Below are positions 23,701 to 34,336 of a DNA stretch of 64,000 nucleotides, piece after piece (the stretch's first letter is position 1; the number at the start of each line of letters is the position of its first letter). The DNA comes from Bursaphelenchus xylophilus. Lineage: Eukaryota > Nematoda > Chromadorea > Rhabditida > Aphelenchoididae. Made by a program: the position numbers and the translations under genes. The notes under the pieces are model-generated. The model was given only the letters and a program-made list of their open reading frames with translations. It searched no databases and was not told where the DNA came from. The stretch covers positions 11,532,001-11,596,000 of the forward strand of contig CAJFCV020000002.1 in NCBI GenBank assembly GCA_904066235.2, in the 5' to 3' direction.

Positions 23701-26700
23701 TTGAAAGAGCCTTCAAACCCTTGGATGAAATACCCCACTTCTTGAGACCATGCTATTTTGAAGAGATTTTCACGGTTCTTTATCAAGCTGTGGAAACGAC
23801 TGTCTTGAACAAGATTGGGTGAGAAAACGGGATTTTTTGGGGAATTTAGGAGATTTGGGGATAAAAGAGAAGCTTTGGGGTCCTGGGGAGCTGTTATGGA
23901 AGGCTGGAAATTTTTTTTTGACTTCTAAAATACGAATTTTTTGTAAAAAATTTTTTTTGGAATTTTTTGAAAAAAATTTGGTTTTTTGAGGAAAGGAAGT
24001 TCTTTTAGGGCTTGTAAAAAATTTTGGAGAGTATTTAGGTCCTTTTTAGACAGAAAATTATGATTTTTTCGAAAAATTGAAAAAAAAATTTTTTTGGAAT
24101 TTTTTGAAAAAAAATTTTTTTTTGAGGAAATGAAGTTCTTTTAGGGCTTGTCAGAAGGGTTACAGAGTATTTAGACCCTTTTTAGGCAAAAAAGATTACG
24201 ATTTTTTAGAAAAATTATAGAAATTGTTTTTAATTTTGCACAGTGCAAATTTTTGGAATTTTTTTTTTTTTTTTATTTTCCCCATTTCAGATACAAATCC
24301 AAACTCCCAATCAACTCCACAATCGTCGAACAGCTCTCTCTGGCCTCGATTTCATTGATTGCCGCCATCAAAGACGCGAAACTTCCGCCTCTGGCGGACG
24401 GCGAATCTTCCACATCAGACCCACCCTCCCTCTCAGCCGGATTACCCCATTTCTCGACCGGAATCTGGAGAAATTGGGGCCGCGACACCTTCATCGCCCT
24501 CCCCGGACTTCTCCTCAGCTTGGGAAGATTCGTCGAGGCAAGACAGCTGATCCTCGCGTACGCCGGCACACTCCGTCACGGACTGATTCCGAACCTTCTG
24601 GCTGAAGGAAAAGCGGCCAGATATAATTGCCGGGACGCGGTATGGTTCTGGCTGGCCGCCATTGTCAAGTATGTGCTGAACTCGGACGAAGGAGCGCATT
24701 TCTTCGAGGCGAAAGTGCTCAGGTTGTACCCCGAGGATGATAGTGAATACTCAACGGATAAGGTGGGATTTTTGGAGGGGTTTTTGGGGGGATTTTAGAG
24801 GTGGAAGAGACTTGTAAGGGCTTACAAATCCAGTCTAATGGGATTTGTAAGAGTTTGGAGTTATTTTGAAAATTTTTTGACCGATTTTTTTGGGGAATTT
24901 TGATGTTTTTTCAGATTTTTTTGGATTTTTTTTTTCAATTTTTTGGATCTTTTTTATTTTTTTGGGGATTTTTGGGTTTCTAAATGTTATAAATGGAGTC
25001 TAATGAAATTCTAGAGTGTTTGAAGACATTTTGAGATTTGGCCGACTATTTTTTTTGGAGGCATTTTGAAGTTTTTTTGAGGATTTTTTGAAATTTTTTT
25101 CATTTTTTATTTGTTTTTTTTTCCGAATTTTTTCTTCTAAATTAATTTCTAGACCCATAAAGACCTCATTATTTAGCCTTTACAGCGTTTTGGATCTGAA
25201 AAAATAGAATTTCAGAAAAAAATTTTTAGCTGATCCCTAGTACAATATAATTTTGCCCGTTTCTCCCAAATTTCCTCAAATTACCCTTTCAATTTCAGAT
25301 CGAGACCCTCTATGACACCATCACCACCGCTCTGAACCGCCACTTTGACGGCATTTCGTTCAGAGAACGGAACGCCGGCCATCAAATTGACGAACACATG
25401 AAAGACGAAGGCTTCAATATCGAAGCCAGAATTGACCGAGAAACTGGCTTTGTAACCGGCGGAAATCAGTTCAATTGCGGCACATGGATGGACAAAATGG
25501 GATCCTCGGACAGAGCTAATAATAGAGGACTTCCAGCGACCCCCAGAGACGGCGCGGCCGTCGAATTACAGGGACTGGCCTTGTATGTAGCGGAAAATTT
25601 GGCAAAACTCAATGAAGAAGGGAAATTTGGAAGTAATGGTGAGGATTTTTGAGGGTTTTGGGAAGAGTAGAGTATTGGGAAGAAGTGAAGAGAGTTTTGG
25701 AGGGTTGCGAGGAGATTAGGAGGGGATTTTATATTGATTTAGGTCATCAGGTGATGAAATTTTGGAAAATTGAATTTTTTTTTTGTTTTTTGGTAATTTT
25801 GGTGGATTGGCGTGTAGGGAATAAAAGATCATGAGTTTGAGAAGATTTTTGGGTCCTGTTGACTGGGTAAAATATTGATTTAGACCGGTTTCGGAGCTGA
25901 AATTTGGAAAAAAATGGATTTGATGAAATTTTTTTTTGGTTTGATGGTTGAATAAGGTGGATAATGAGAGAATGTGGCCTTAAAAATTATTTTTATGCTA
26001 TGGGGAGTGAATTGGATATTGTTTTAGACCGGGGTTTGACCAAAAAGTTAGAAATTTTTTCAAATTTAAGACATTTTTTACCTAAATTTTGATGAAAAAG
26101 ACGATAAATTGGAAATTGTCTGGTGGAAAAGTCTTGAAAATGATGGTAAAATACGGGAAAGGCCTAAACATGTTTTTGTTTTCGAAAAAAATACTATTTT
26201 TTTATCAATTTTTTAGGCCTGAAATCCTCATCCGGCGAAGAATTGAGGTTCCGCGAATGGGCCCAAAAACTCCGCCAAAACTTTGTGGACAAGTTTTACA
26301 TCCCGGAAGACTCGAATGAGGAATTTGTGAATCGAAAAACCATCATAAAAGACAGTTTCGGATCGACCGCCCGGTACACCGACTTCCAATTGAGACCCAA
26401 TTTTTGTGTCGCCCTGAAGCTGGTCCCAGACATCATTGATCCCAAATTGGCCTGGAAAGCACTGGAACAGGCCTCGGCGCATTTGCGCGGACCCTTGGGC
26501 ATCAAAACACTCGACGAAAGCGACTGGAATTATAACGGAAATTATGACAACGACAACGATGGATACGAACAGAAGATCGCCAAAGGATGGAATTATCATC
26601 AGGGACCGGTAAGCGCGGGGAAAGTTTGGGGAGAGGGCTTGGGTTAGGGGTAGGGAAGATTTTACGGGGTTTTTTGGGGAATTTTGGATTTTTTGTTAAA

Positions 26701-27690
26701 TTTTGGTACAATTGAGGTCTAAAATTTGTGAAATTTTGATGTAAAATTGGTTATTGAGAGCTGGGAAATAGAAGGATTGGCTTTTTGAGGGGGTGGAATA
26801 AAAAGTATGGCAAGGGGGGACCAATTTTTTATATTGTACTACACTGATTTTTAATGGGTCGAGACGAGTCGAATAGCTGTCTGAAGAAGTCAAAAGGCAT
26901 TTTTAACCCTATACCAATTTTTTTCTGGAAAATTATGACAAAAGGAGAATAAATTTTGGTGAAATTTAAAAAAATTTTTTTTATAATTTTTTGATGGCAT
27001 TGAGGTCTAAAATTTTTTGAATTTTGATATCAAATTGATTTTTGAGGGCTGTGGATTAGAAGGATTGGCTTTTTGAAGGAATTGAGCATGCGGTATGGCA
27101 AGGGGGGACCAATTTTTTATATTGTACTAGAACGATTTTTATTCTGTCGGGACGAGTCCAATAGCTGAATGAAGCCGTCAAAAGGCATTTCTAGCCATAT
27201 CATAATATTTTGTAGGAAATTATGGCAAGGGGAGACCAAAAAATTTAACTTTTTTAGAGGAATTTTTAAGTTTAGAAATTGGTCCCCCCTTGCCATAGTT
27301 TTGGGATTTTTTTATTCTTTGCTTTAGTAGATACTCCTAGTGGCCTCAGCAAAACTACTGAGAAAAATCAGCCACCTACCCGTATTTGCAAAAAAGTTAC
27401 GCGCATTTTTCCAGGAATGGCTCTGGCTGGCCGCCGAATATTACAGCGCCCGGTTGGCGGTCGCAAAACTCCTCAAAACCGAGCAACCCGAAGCCTGGGA
27501 GAAGGCAGTAAAAGAAGTGAAAGAACAAGTCCAAATCTACTCCGATTTCATCGCCAATAAATCGGCCTGGTCCTCTTTGCCGGAACTCACCAACAGAAAC
27601 GGCGCCCACTGCCCGCACTCCTCGGAAAACCAGGCGTGGAGCGTCGGCTGCTTCATTGAGACCCTGGAAATCTTGAATAACTCGTTGTAA
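17792..27690 (+). CDS. AGL: Glycogen debranching enzyme, 15 exons, 1475 aa
   Basis: Exons: 17792-17876, 18162-18561, 18765-19083, 19207-19433, 19478-19687, 20101-20428, 20910-21033, 21799-22064, 22655-22943, 23024-23237, 23333-23818, 24291-24762, 25299-25638, 26217-26608, 27415-27690. All phases agree (1475 aa; human 1532). The protein is bifunctional. The N-terminal 4-alpha-glucanotransferase (GH13-type) shows [25 protein letters not shown], the nucleophile-region [10 protein letters not shown] and the acid/base-region [13 protein letters not shown]. The C-terminal amylo-alpha-1,6-glucosidase (GH133) shows [15 protein letters not shown] and ends with the family's [20 protein letters not shown] segment. 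It removes glycogen branch points in the cytosol together with phosphorylase. The ATG follows TCACAG by four bases, as expected for trans-splicing. Several introns hold foldback elements or duplications. Confidence 0.97.
21060..21510. repeat. Foldback repeat in AGL intron 7
   Basis: The left arm (ggaaaccgaaaagtattatt, gagggtgctgatttcgaaaa) is matched by the inverse right arm (gaaatcagcaccctcgatta, aataatacttttctgtttcc). The centre carries a smaller inverted repeat with tactttacagtactac. The family is shared with Ku80 intron 7 and T-box intron 2. Confidence 0.8.
21523..21757. mobile_element. Tc1/mariner-type MITE (CAGTGA family) in AGL intron 7
   Basis: Begins CAGTGAATGATCTGATCCAG and ends CACTG, with TA on each side. 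The arms contain gtggcaaaaagcataccatt / catccgggaagtatc and the inverse. It is about 235 bp with no coding capacity. TA target duplication and CAGTG ends are typical of the Tc1/mariner superfamily. Relatives lie at 51215-51684 and 52970-53215. Confidence 0.75.
23819..24290. other. AGL intron 11 with internal duplication
   Basis: Low-complexity T/A-rich intron with two copies of a block containing gaagttcttttagggcttgt (near 23997 and 24131). A single TTGCACAGTGCAAA sits at its 3' end (about 24237), a lone instance of the motif that forms arrays elsewhere. Confidence 0.55.
26700..27280. repeat. Direct duplication of about 300 bp in AGL intron 14
   Basis: Two tandem copies offset by about 300 bp share agaaggattggctttttga, tatggcaaggggggaccaat, tttttatattgtacta and gtcaaaaggcattt. 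A third, inverted piece (ggtccccccttgccatag) follows near 27282. Confidence 0.75.
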
Positions 27691-28245
27691 TAGGGCTGAT
27701 TGTGATTTTTAGCAACTTTTGGATTTTGAATTTTGAGATTTTTTAGCAGAATTTTTGATTTTTCGAGATTTTTTAGCAAAATTTTTGAATTTTTAATAAT
27801 TTTTTTGGATTTTTGCATATTTTTAGAGATTATTTAGTCTAATTTGAACTGTTTTTTAATACTCTCATATTGTAGATGTCATATAGCTGTTTGCGGCTTT
27901 ACTTTTACCCCGATAGCTGCCATTTGCTAATCTTTTTTGTGCCATTTTCCCCGATTTTTTTGGTCAACTCGATTTTAAACTGGTATATTTAACCTTACTG
28001 GTCTGATTAGGGTATTTTGTTTCCTTCTAGATTATTTATAAAGAATTTACAGCAAAATGGCTGAAAATTTAATCGAATGTTATTCGATTTTAGGACAGAA
28101 TAAAGAGATTTTTAATGGAATTTTGAGATTTTTTCAATTTTTTTGAAAAAAAGTTGCAGAACTTTTTGAATATTTGGTGGTGTTGAAGGTGAAATGGTGG
28201 AATAAGGTTGGTGGGAGGCGTGCATTGCATTTATTTTGTTGTAGA

Positions 28246-31200
28246 ATGTCAGCCGAAGAGCCGGTCTTCAAAAAACCACGTCTCCCCGGAGAACCTGAAG
28301 AGGAACAAGACGAAAATAGCATTGAAATCCAGGAGAAACCGAGTGTTAAAGGTTAGTGGAAGTGTTTTTTGGAGTTTTAGGATGTGAATAGCAGTTTTGT
28401 GAAAAAAAAATTTAATTTTTTTTTTTTGAAAATTGTCTGAAAAAGTTGTGAAATAAGCTTCTAAAGCATATCTGAAATTTTTAGCTCGCGTAAAGCAGAA
28501 ATTATTGTGATTTTTAAATCGAAAAATTTTAAAAAAATCGAAAAAAATTAAAAAAAAAATTTTTTTGAAAATCGCTAAAAGTCAGTAATATAACCTTCTT
28601 TCAGAGCTAAAATACGAATCCACATATCTCCGCTCGATCCCATCCGCCTCCCAGTATGAGAAATCGTTCATGCACCGAGATATCATCACTCATGCAGTCG
28701 CCACAAAAACGGATTTTGTCATCACCGCCAGTCGAGATGGACATTTAAAATTCTGGAAGAAGAAACATGGAGAAGGAATCGAATTTGTCAAGCATTTTAA
28801 ATGCCATTTGAGTGGGTTTTTGAGATTTTTTTTGGGATTTTTAAGGTAAATTTTTTTTTAAATTTTTTTTTTGAATTTTGATTTTTTTTTGGGACGATGG
28901 AAAATTTCGGATTGGAAAAGGAGAGAATTTGATTTTTTATGCGATTTTTTAGAATAAAAAATAAATTTTTTTGAGATTAAAAAGAATTTTTTTTGTAAAA
29001 ATTTGCTAAATCAAGGTCAAAAAGAATGATTTTCCAAGGGTTTTTGTATGAAAAGATCGCTGATTTTTTTTGGCTACAACTAAAAACACAGTTGCTAAAA
29101 TTTTTCAGAATTTATTTTTGGTTTTTTTTTATTTTTTTTACAAAATTTTTTAAAAATATTTATTTTGATTTTTTAAAATTTTTATTTTGTAATTTGGATG
29201 CTTTTTTTATCAAAAATTTTTTTTTGATTTTTTTTTTATTTTTTATTTTATTTTTGATTTATTTTCAGACCCCTTTTCCGAGCTCGCCGTCAACCACAAT
29301 GGAACGCTTTTGGCCACCGTCTCCACCGAAGACAAGGCGATCAAAATCTTCGATGTCCCCAACTTTGACATGATCAATATCCTCAGCCTCGATTTCCGCC
29401 CCTCCACCGCCGCCTGGGTGCATCAAGGCGCGGATATCATCCATTCGTTGGCGGTGGGAGACGCGGATTCCCCAAATATCATCATTTTGGACGGAAAAGG
29501 AACGAATGAGCCCATCCATAAAATTGAAGACATGCATTTTGATCCGGTGAAGATTATCGAGTACATTCCACCGTTAAATATTGCGATTTCTGTGGATACA
29601 GGTGGGATTTTGAAGGATTTTTAGGGGGAAACTGGATGCACTGTGCGGAAATGAGGCTTGGCGAGCTTGCACTGTGCGTTTCGTCGCTGGTCTGACTGCA
29701 CAGTGCAAAACAAAAGTTTACGGAACTGCACGGTGCGAGAAATTTGTTTTTGCGGGGGAGTTGCACTGTGCGGGTTGCCGCTGGGCTGACTGCACAGTGC
29801 AAAAAATAATTTTTTGGTCTACACTGTGCGGGTTGTCGCTGGGATGAATGCACAGTGCAAAACTAGAATTTATGGAACTGCACGGTGCGGGAAATTTAGA
29901 TCTGTGGGAATTGCACTGTGCGGTTTGTCGCTGGGATGATTGCACAGTGCAAAAGCAAGTTTTTTTTGTCTTGCACGGTGCGGGATATTTAGATCTGTGG
30001 GAATTGCACTGTGCGAGTTGTCGCTGGGCTGACTGCACATTGCAAAAAATAAATTTTTGGTCTGCACTGTGCGGTTTGTCGCTGGGATGAATGCACAGTG
30101 CAAAACTAGAATTTATGGAACTGCACGGTGCGGGAAATTTAGATCTGTGGGAATTGCACTGTGCGGTTTGTCGCTGTGATGAATGCACAGTGCGAGAAAA
30201 ATTTTTTTTTGCCTGCACGGTGCGAAAAATTTATTTCTATGGGAATCGCACTGTGCGGTTTGTCGCTGGCCGACTGCACAGTGCAAAAAATAAATTTTTG
30301 GTCTGCACTGTGCGGTTTGTCGCTGTGATGAATGCACAGTGCGAGAAAAATTTTTTTTTGCCTGCACGGTGCGAAAAATTTATTTCTATGGGAATCGCAC
30401 TGTGCGGTTTGTCGCTGGCCGACTGCACAGTGCAAAAAATAAATTTTTGGTCTGCACTGTGCGGTTTGTCGCTGGGATGAATGCACAGTGCAAAACTAGA
30501 ATTTATGGAACTGCACGGTGCGGGAAATTTATTTCTGTGGGAATTGCACTGTGCGAGTTGTCGCTGGGCTGACTGCACATTGCAAAAAATAAATTTTTGG
30601 TCTGCACTGTGCGAATTGTCGCTGTGCTGACTGCACCGTGCAAAAAACAAGTTTTTTGTCTGCACTGTGCGGTTTGTCGCTAGGCTGATTGCACAGTGCA
30701 AAAACAAGTTTTTTTGTCTTGCACGGTGCGGGAAATTTGTTTCTGTGGGAATTGCACTGTGCGGGTTGTCGCTGGCTGACTGCACAGTGCAAAAAAACAA
30801 ATTTTTGGTCTGCACTGTGCGGTTTGTAGCTGGCTGACTGCACAGTGCAAAAAAAAGTTTTTTTTGTCTTGCACGGTGCTGGAAATTTATTTCTGTGGGA
30901 ATTGCACTGTGCGGTTTGTCGCTGGTCAGACTGCACAGTGCAAAGATAAATTTTTGGTCTGCACTGTGCGAAAAGAAAATGTGTTTGACTGCACGGTGCA
31001 AAAATATAAAAGTTCAAAAAAATAAATAAATAAAAATAAAAAAAAATTGAAAAAAGAAATTTTATTTCTTTTCCAGCTGGAATGTTCGAGTTCTGGGGCG
31101 GCGCCAAACTCGGCTACGATTTCCCGGCCGACCGTCTGGAATGGCTCTACAAAACGGACACCGATCTCTACACCTACGCCAAACTAAAAGTAACCCCCCA

Positions 31201-34112
31201 AAACGTGGTCGCCTCGCCGTCGGGCGAACGCTTCGCCGTCTGGGGCTCGGATCGCATCATCCGAGTCTTCGACACATCAACTGGTCGGTTGTGGAAGGCC
31301 ATCGATGAAACGCTGCAGAATTACATTGAACAGGCCAAAGACAATCGCTATCACGGCCTGCAGAACATGGAATGGAGTCGAAGAGTGGCGCAAGAGAGGG
31401 ATCTGAACCGAGAGGAAGGCGTCTTTGACACTTTCAAAATGTGTTTTGACACCTCCGGCAACTTTTTGATCTTCCCCACACCAGTCGGAATTCATGTAAG
31501 TTTGGGCTGGAAATGGACGGAAAAGTGGAATAAAGAGGATAGAAAGTGAAAAAGGGCAGTTTAGAATATTTTGGGACATTTTGGGAGACCGAATTTTTGT
31601 CGGAAAAATTTTGAAATTTCGATTTTTTGAAAAAAATTTGAGTTGAAAATGGTGTTTTCGGGATGAAAATAGAAAATATAGATCATACATGGGCGATATG
31701 CGACGTATTTTACCTTGATAAAGTGTGAATTAATTGTTTTTTCTCTGATTTTTTCAAAAAATTTATGAAAATCGGTAAAATTTTGATTTTTTAACCGAAA
31801 ACTGGTGAAAAAAAAACTTAGTATAGTTGAAATGCTGTAGCAAGGCTTGTTGTTTAATTTTGACCATTTTGTTGTCGATTTTATCAATTTTTTATAAAAA
31901 AATTTTGAAAAAATTTTGATTTTTTTTGACCGAAAACTGGTGAAAACAGGATTTTAATATAGTGGAAATGCTGTAGCAAGACTTGTTTTTTAATTTTTGA
32001 ACATCTTTTTTGTCGATTTTATCAATTTTTTGTAAAAAAATTTTGAAAAAATTTCGATTTTTTATATTAAACTTGGTTCGAAACGAAGGCTTATGGGCTT
32101 AAGATACGATTTGGTTACCTGTTTTTCAAATAATTTGCCCGTATTTTAGGTCTACAACCTGGTCACAGACCAAGTTGTTCGAGAAATTGGGAAAGGAGAG
32201 AACGCCCGATTCATGTCCGTCGCACTGTGCAGAGCCTTTGTGGACACTCGAGAACTCCTTCAAGGCGCCGCAACGAGTCTGGAAGTCGAGACAGCCGACA
32301 ATCCGAATTTAAAACGGGCCGAACCTGACCCCATGTTGGTAAGAGAGGATTTTTTAGATTTTTTGGGGGATTTTGAGAGTTTTTCCTGGATTTTTTGGTT
32401 TTAAAATACGAATTTATTGATAAATTTAAGATTTAATATGAAATTATATCGAAAAAATAAAAAAAAATTTAATAAAATAAATTTAATAAAATTTTAGATT
32501 TTTTTTTTTTTTTAATTCTTCAGAATAAAAAAAAATCAAAAATAAGTTGTAGTTTGATTATTTTGATTCTGAAGAATTAAAAAATGTTTCCAGATCGCGA
32601 CGGCCTACAAGAAACATCGCTTCTACATTTTCACGAACGCCGAGCCCTTCAGCACCGAAGACGAGGAGGACTCGGGCGCGAGTCGCGACGTTTTCAACGA
32701 AAAACCCCTCAAAGAAGAAACGATCACCGCCGTGGAAGACGACGCACCACAGACGCGCTTGTGTGACAGAGCGATTATTCACACCTCCTATGGAGATATC
32801 CATGTGGAATTATACCCGGATAAATGCCCAAAAACTGTGGAAAATTTCTGCACCCTCGCCAGAAGAGGGTATTATAACAGTCATACGTTCCATAGAGTCA
32901 TTAAGGTTGGTTTTTGAAAAGTTTTGAGGCGATTTTCTGCATAGCGCGAAATGCCGGGAAATTTTGCACTGTGCAAAAAATTTTTGGGTTTCGATTTCTC
33001 TGCAAGGTGTTGGGGATTTTTAATGAAATTTGGTCTGATAATACGTTGCAGTGTGATTGACAAGAATATTTGAAAATTTTGAGAATTCTCCAGACTTACC
33101 GCACGGTGCAGAGAAATTACGAAATTTCGCACCGTGCAAAAAATTTTTGACTCTCGATTTCTCTGCAAGGTGTTGGGGATTTTTAATGAAATTTGGTCTG
33201 ATAGTACGTTGTAGTGTGATTGACAAGAATTTTTAAAATTTTTGCCAATTCTCCAGACCTACCCCAAGGTGCAGAGAAATTACGAAATTTCGCACCGTGC
33301 AAAAAAATTTTGACTGGAGATTTCTCAGCGCGATGCAGAGTATTTTTAATGAAATTTGGTCTGATAGTACGTTGCAGTGTAATTGACAAGAATATTTGAA
33401 AATTTTGACAATTGCTCACTTTTATCGCACGGTGCAGAGAAGTTTCGAAATTTCGCACAGTGCAAGCAATTTTTGACTCTCGATTTCTCTGTGCGATGCC
33501 GAGTATTTTCGATGAAATTTGGGCTGATAGTACGTTACAGTGTGATTGACAAGGATATTTGAAAATTTTGGACAATTCTCCAAACGTACCGCACGGTGCA
33601 GAAACTTTACGAAATTTCGCACGGTGCAGTCGATTTCCCACGGATTTCATCGCACTATGCGTTTGTATTTGAAGTTTTTCGTAAGAGAATATTTCCAGGC
33701 CTTCATGATCCAAACTGGAGACCCGACGGGAAAAGGAACCGGCGGCCAATCGATCTGGGGACACGACTTTGAAGATGAATTCCATCCCCTACTCAAACAT
33801 GATAAACCATATCGATTATCCATGGCCAATGCAGGCCCAAATACAAATGGATCTCAATTCTTCATCACGGTATGCCCGGCGGACTGGCTAGACGGCAAAA
33901 ATACACTTTTCGGACATGTAAGTTGTCTAGTGTAATATATTTTTTTTCTGGAATTGATGAAATTTTTGACTAAAAAAGGTAATATATGGGATATTTAGGT
34001 CACCGAAGGCTTCAATGTGGTCCAGAAAATCAACGACGTCCCAACTCACGACAAATCCGGCCGTCCCAAAAAAGAAATTACAATTGTCTCAATCTCACTT
34101 AAAAGCGAGTGA
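28246..34112 (+). CDS. PPWD1: PPWD1: WD-repeat cyclophilin, 8 exons, 632 aa
   Basis: Exons: 28246-28351, 28605-28811, 29269-29601, 31077-31495, 32150-32338, 32594-32905, 33699-33917, 33999-34112. All phases agree (632 aa; human 646). The N-terminal WD40 half shows [20 protein letters not shown] and [11 protein letters not shown]. The C-terminal cyclophilin domain (about residues 475-630) keeps the catalytic Arg/Phe/Gln set ([17 protein letters not shown]), [16 protein letters not shown] and the Trp loop [11 protein letters not shown], so it should be an active peptidyl-prolyl isomerase. PPWD1 is a spliceosome-associated nuclear protein. The ATG is two bases after TTGTAG, a likely trans-splice site. 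AATAAA at about 34169 is followed 168 bp later by the CHERP start. Introns 3 and 6 contain GCACAGTGC arrays. Confidence 0.96.
29636..31010. repeat. GCACTGTGC/GCACAGTGC hairpin array in PPWD1 intron 3
   Basis: About 1.4 kb of tandem units, each pairing TGCACTGTGCGG with a downstream TGCACAGTGCAA across about 20 nt of GTTTGTCGCTGGGATGAA-like sequence. Linkers such as aaaataaatttttggtc and aaactagaatttatggaa alternate. A GCACGGTGCGGGAAATTT variant occurs in most composite units. Each unit could form a stem of 10-11 bp. The overlapping long ORFs on both strands result from the repeat. Confidence 0.9.
32940..33660. repeat. 162-bp tandem repeat with GCACGGTGC in PPWD1 intron 6
   Basis: Four to five copies of a unit of 161-164 bp (starts near 32994, 33158, 33319, 33481). 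Each has GATTTCTCTGCAAGGTG, ATGAAATTTGGTCTGATA, GTACGTTGCAGTGTGATTGA and CGCACGGTGCAGAGAAATTA or close variants. Confidence 0.88.
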
Positions 34113-34336
34113 TTGTTGGTCGAATAATGATCTGATTTTGATTGTTTTTAATGTTATTCATGTTGAGAAATAAATAAAGTTACAAATTGCACATTTTTAG
34201 CCGTAAAAATCTCCTTTTTCTAATCGTTCGTATAAAATGTCCCAACTGCCTGGGCGCAGCTCGCACCAAAAATAATTGCAAAAAATCTCGCCGAATTTTG
34301 TTTTTGCCTCAAAATTTGTTAGAAACTAGGTACAAA
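34113..34336 (+). other. Intercistronic region PPWD1-CHERP
   Basis: 224 bp with AATAAA at about 34169, a T-rich stretch, one copy of GGGCGCAGCTCGCAC (about 34253) and TAG/CTAG acceptor-like sequences just before the CHERP ATG. The spacing matches a nematode operon junction served by SL2-type trans-splicing; that is inference. Confidence 0.5.

Noticed and set aside
29636..31010. CRISPR-like array
   Set aside because: The spacers are not unique, units vary in length, the host is a eukaryote and no cas-like genes are present.
29718..31107. Long overlapping ORFs on both strands (up to 254 codons, Cys/His-rich)
   Set aside because: They are produced by the GCACTGTGC tandem array within PPWD1 intron 3; the peptides simply repeat the array and lie on both strands.
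32881..33785. Minus-strand ORFs of up to 200 codons
   Set aside because: They follow the 162-bp repeat of PPWD1 intron 6 and run antisense through a confirmed exon.
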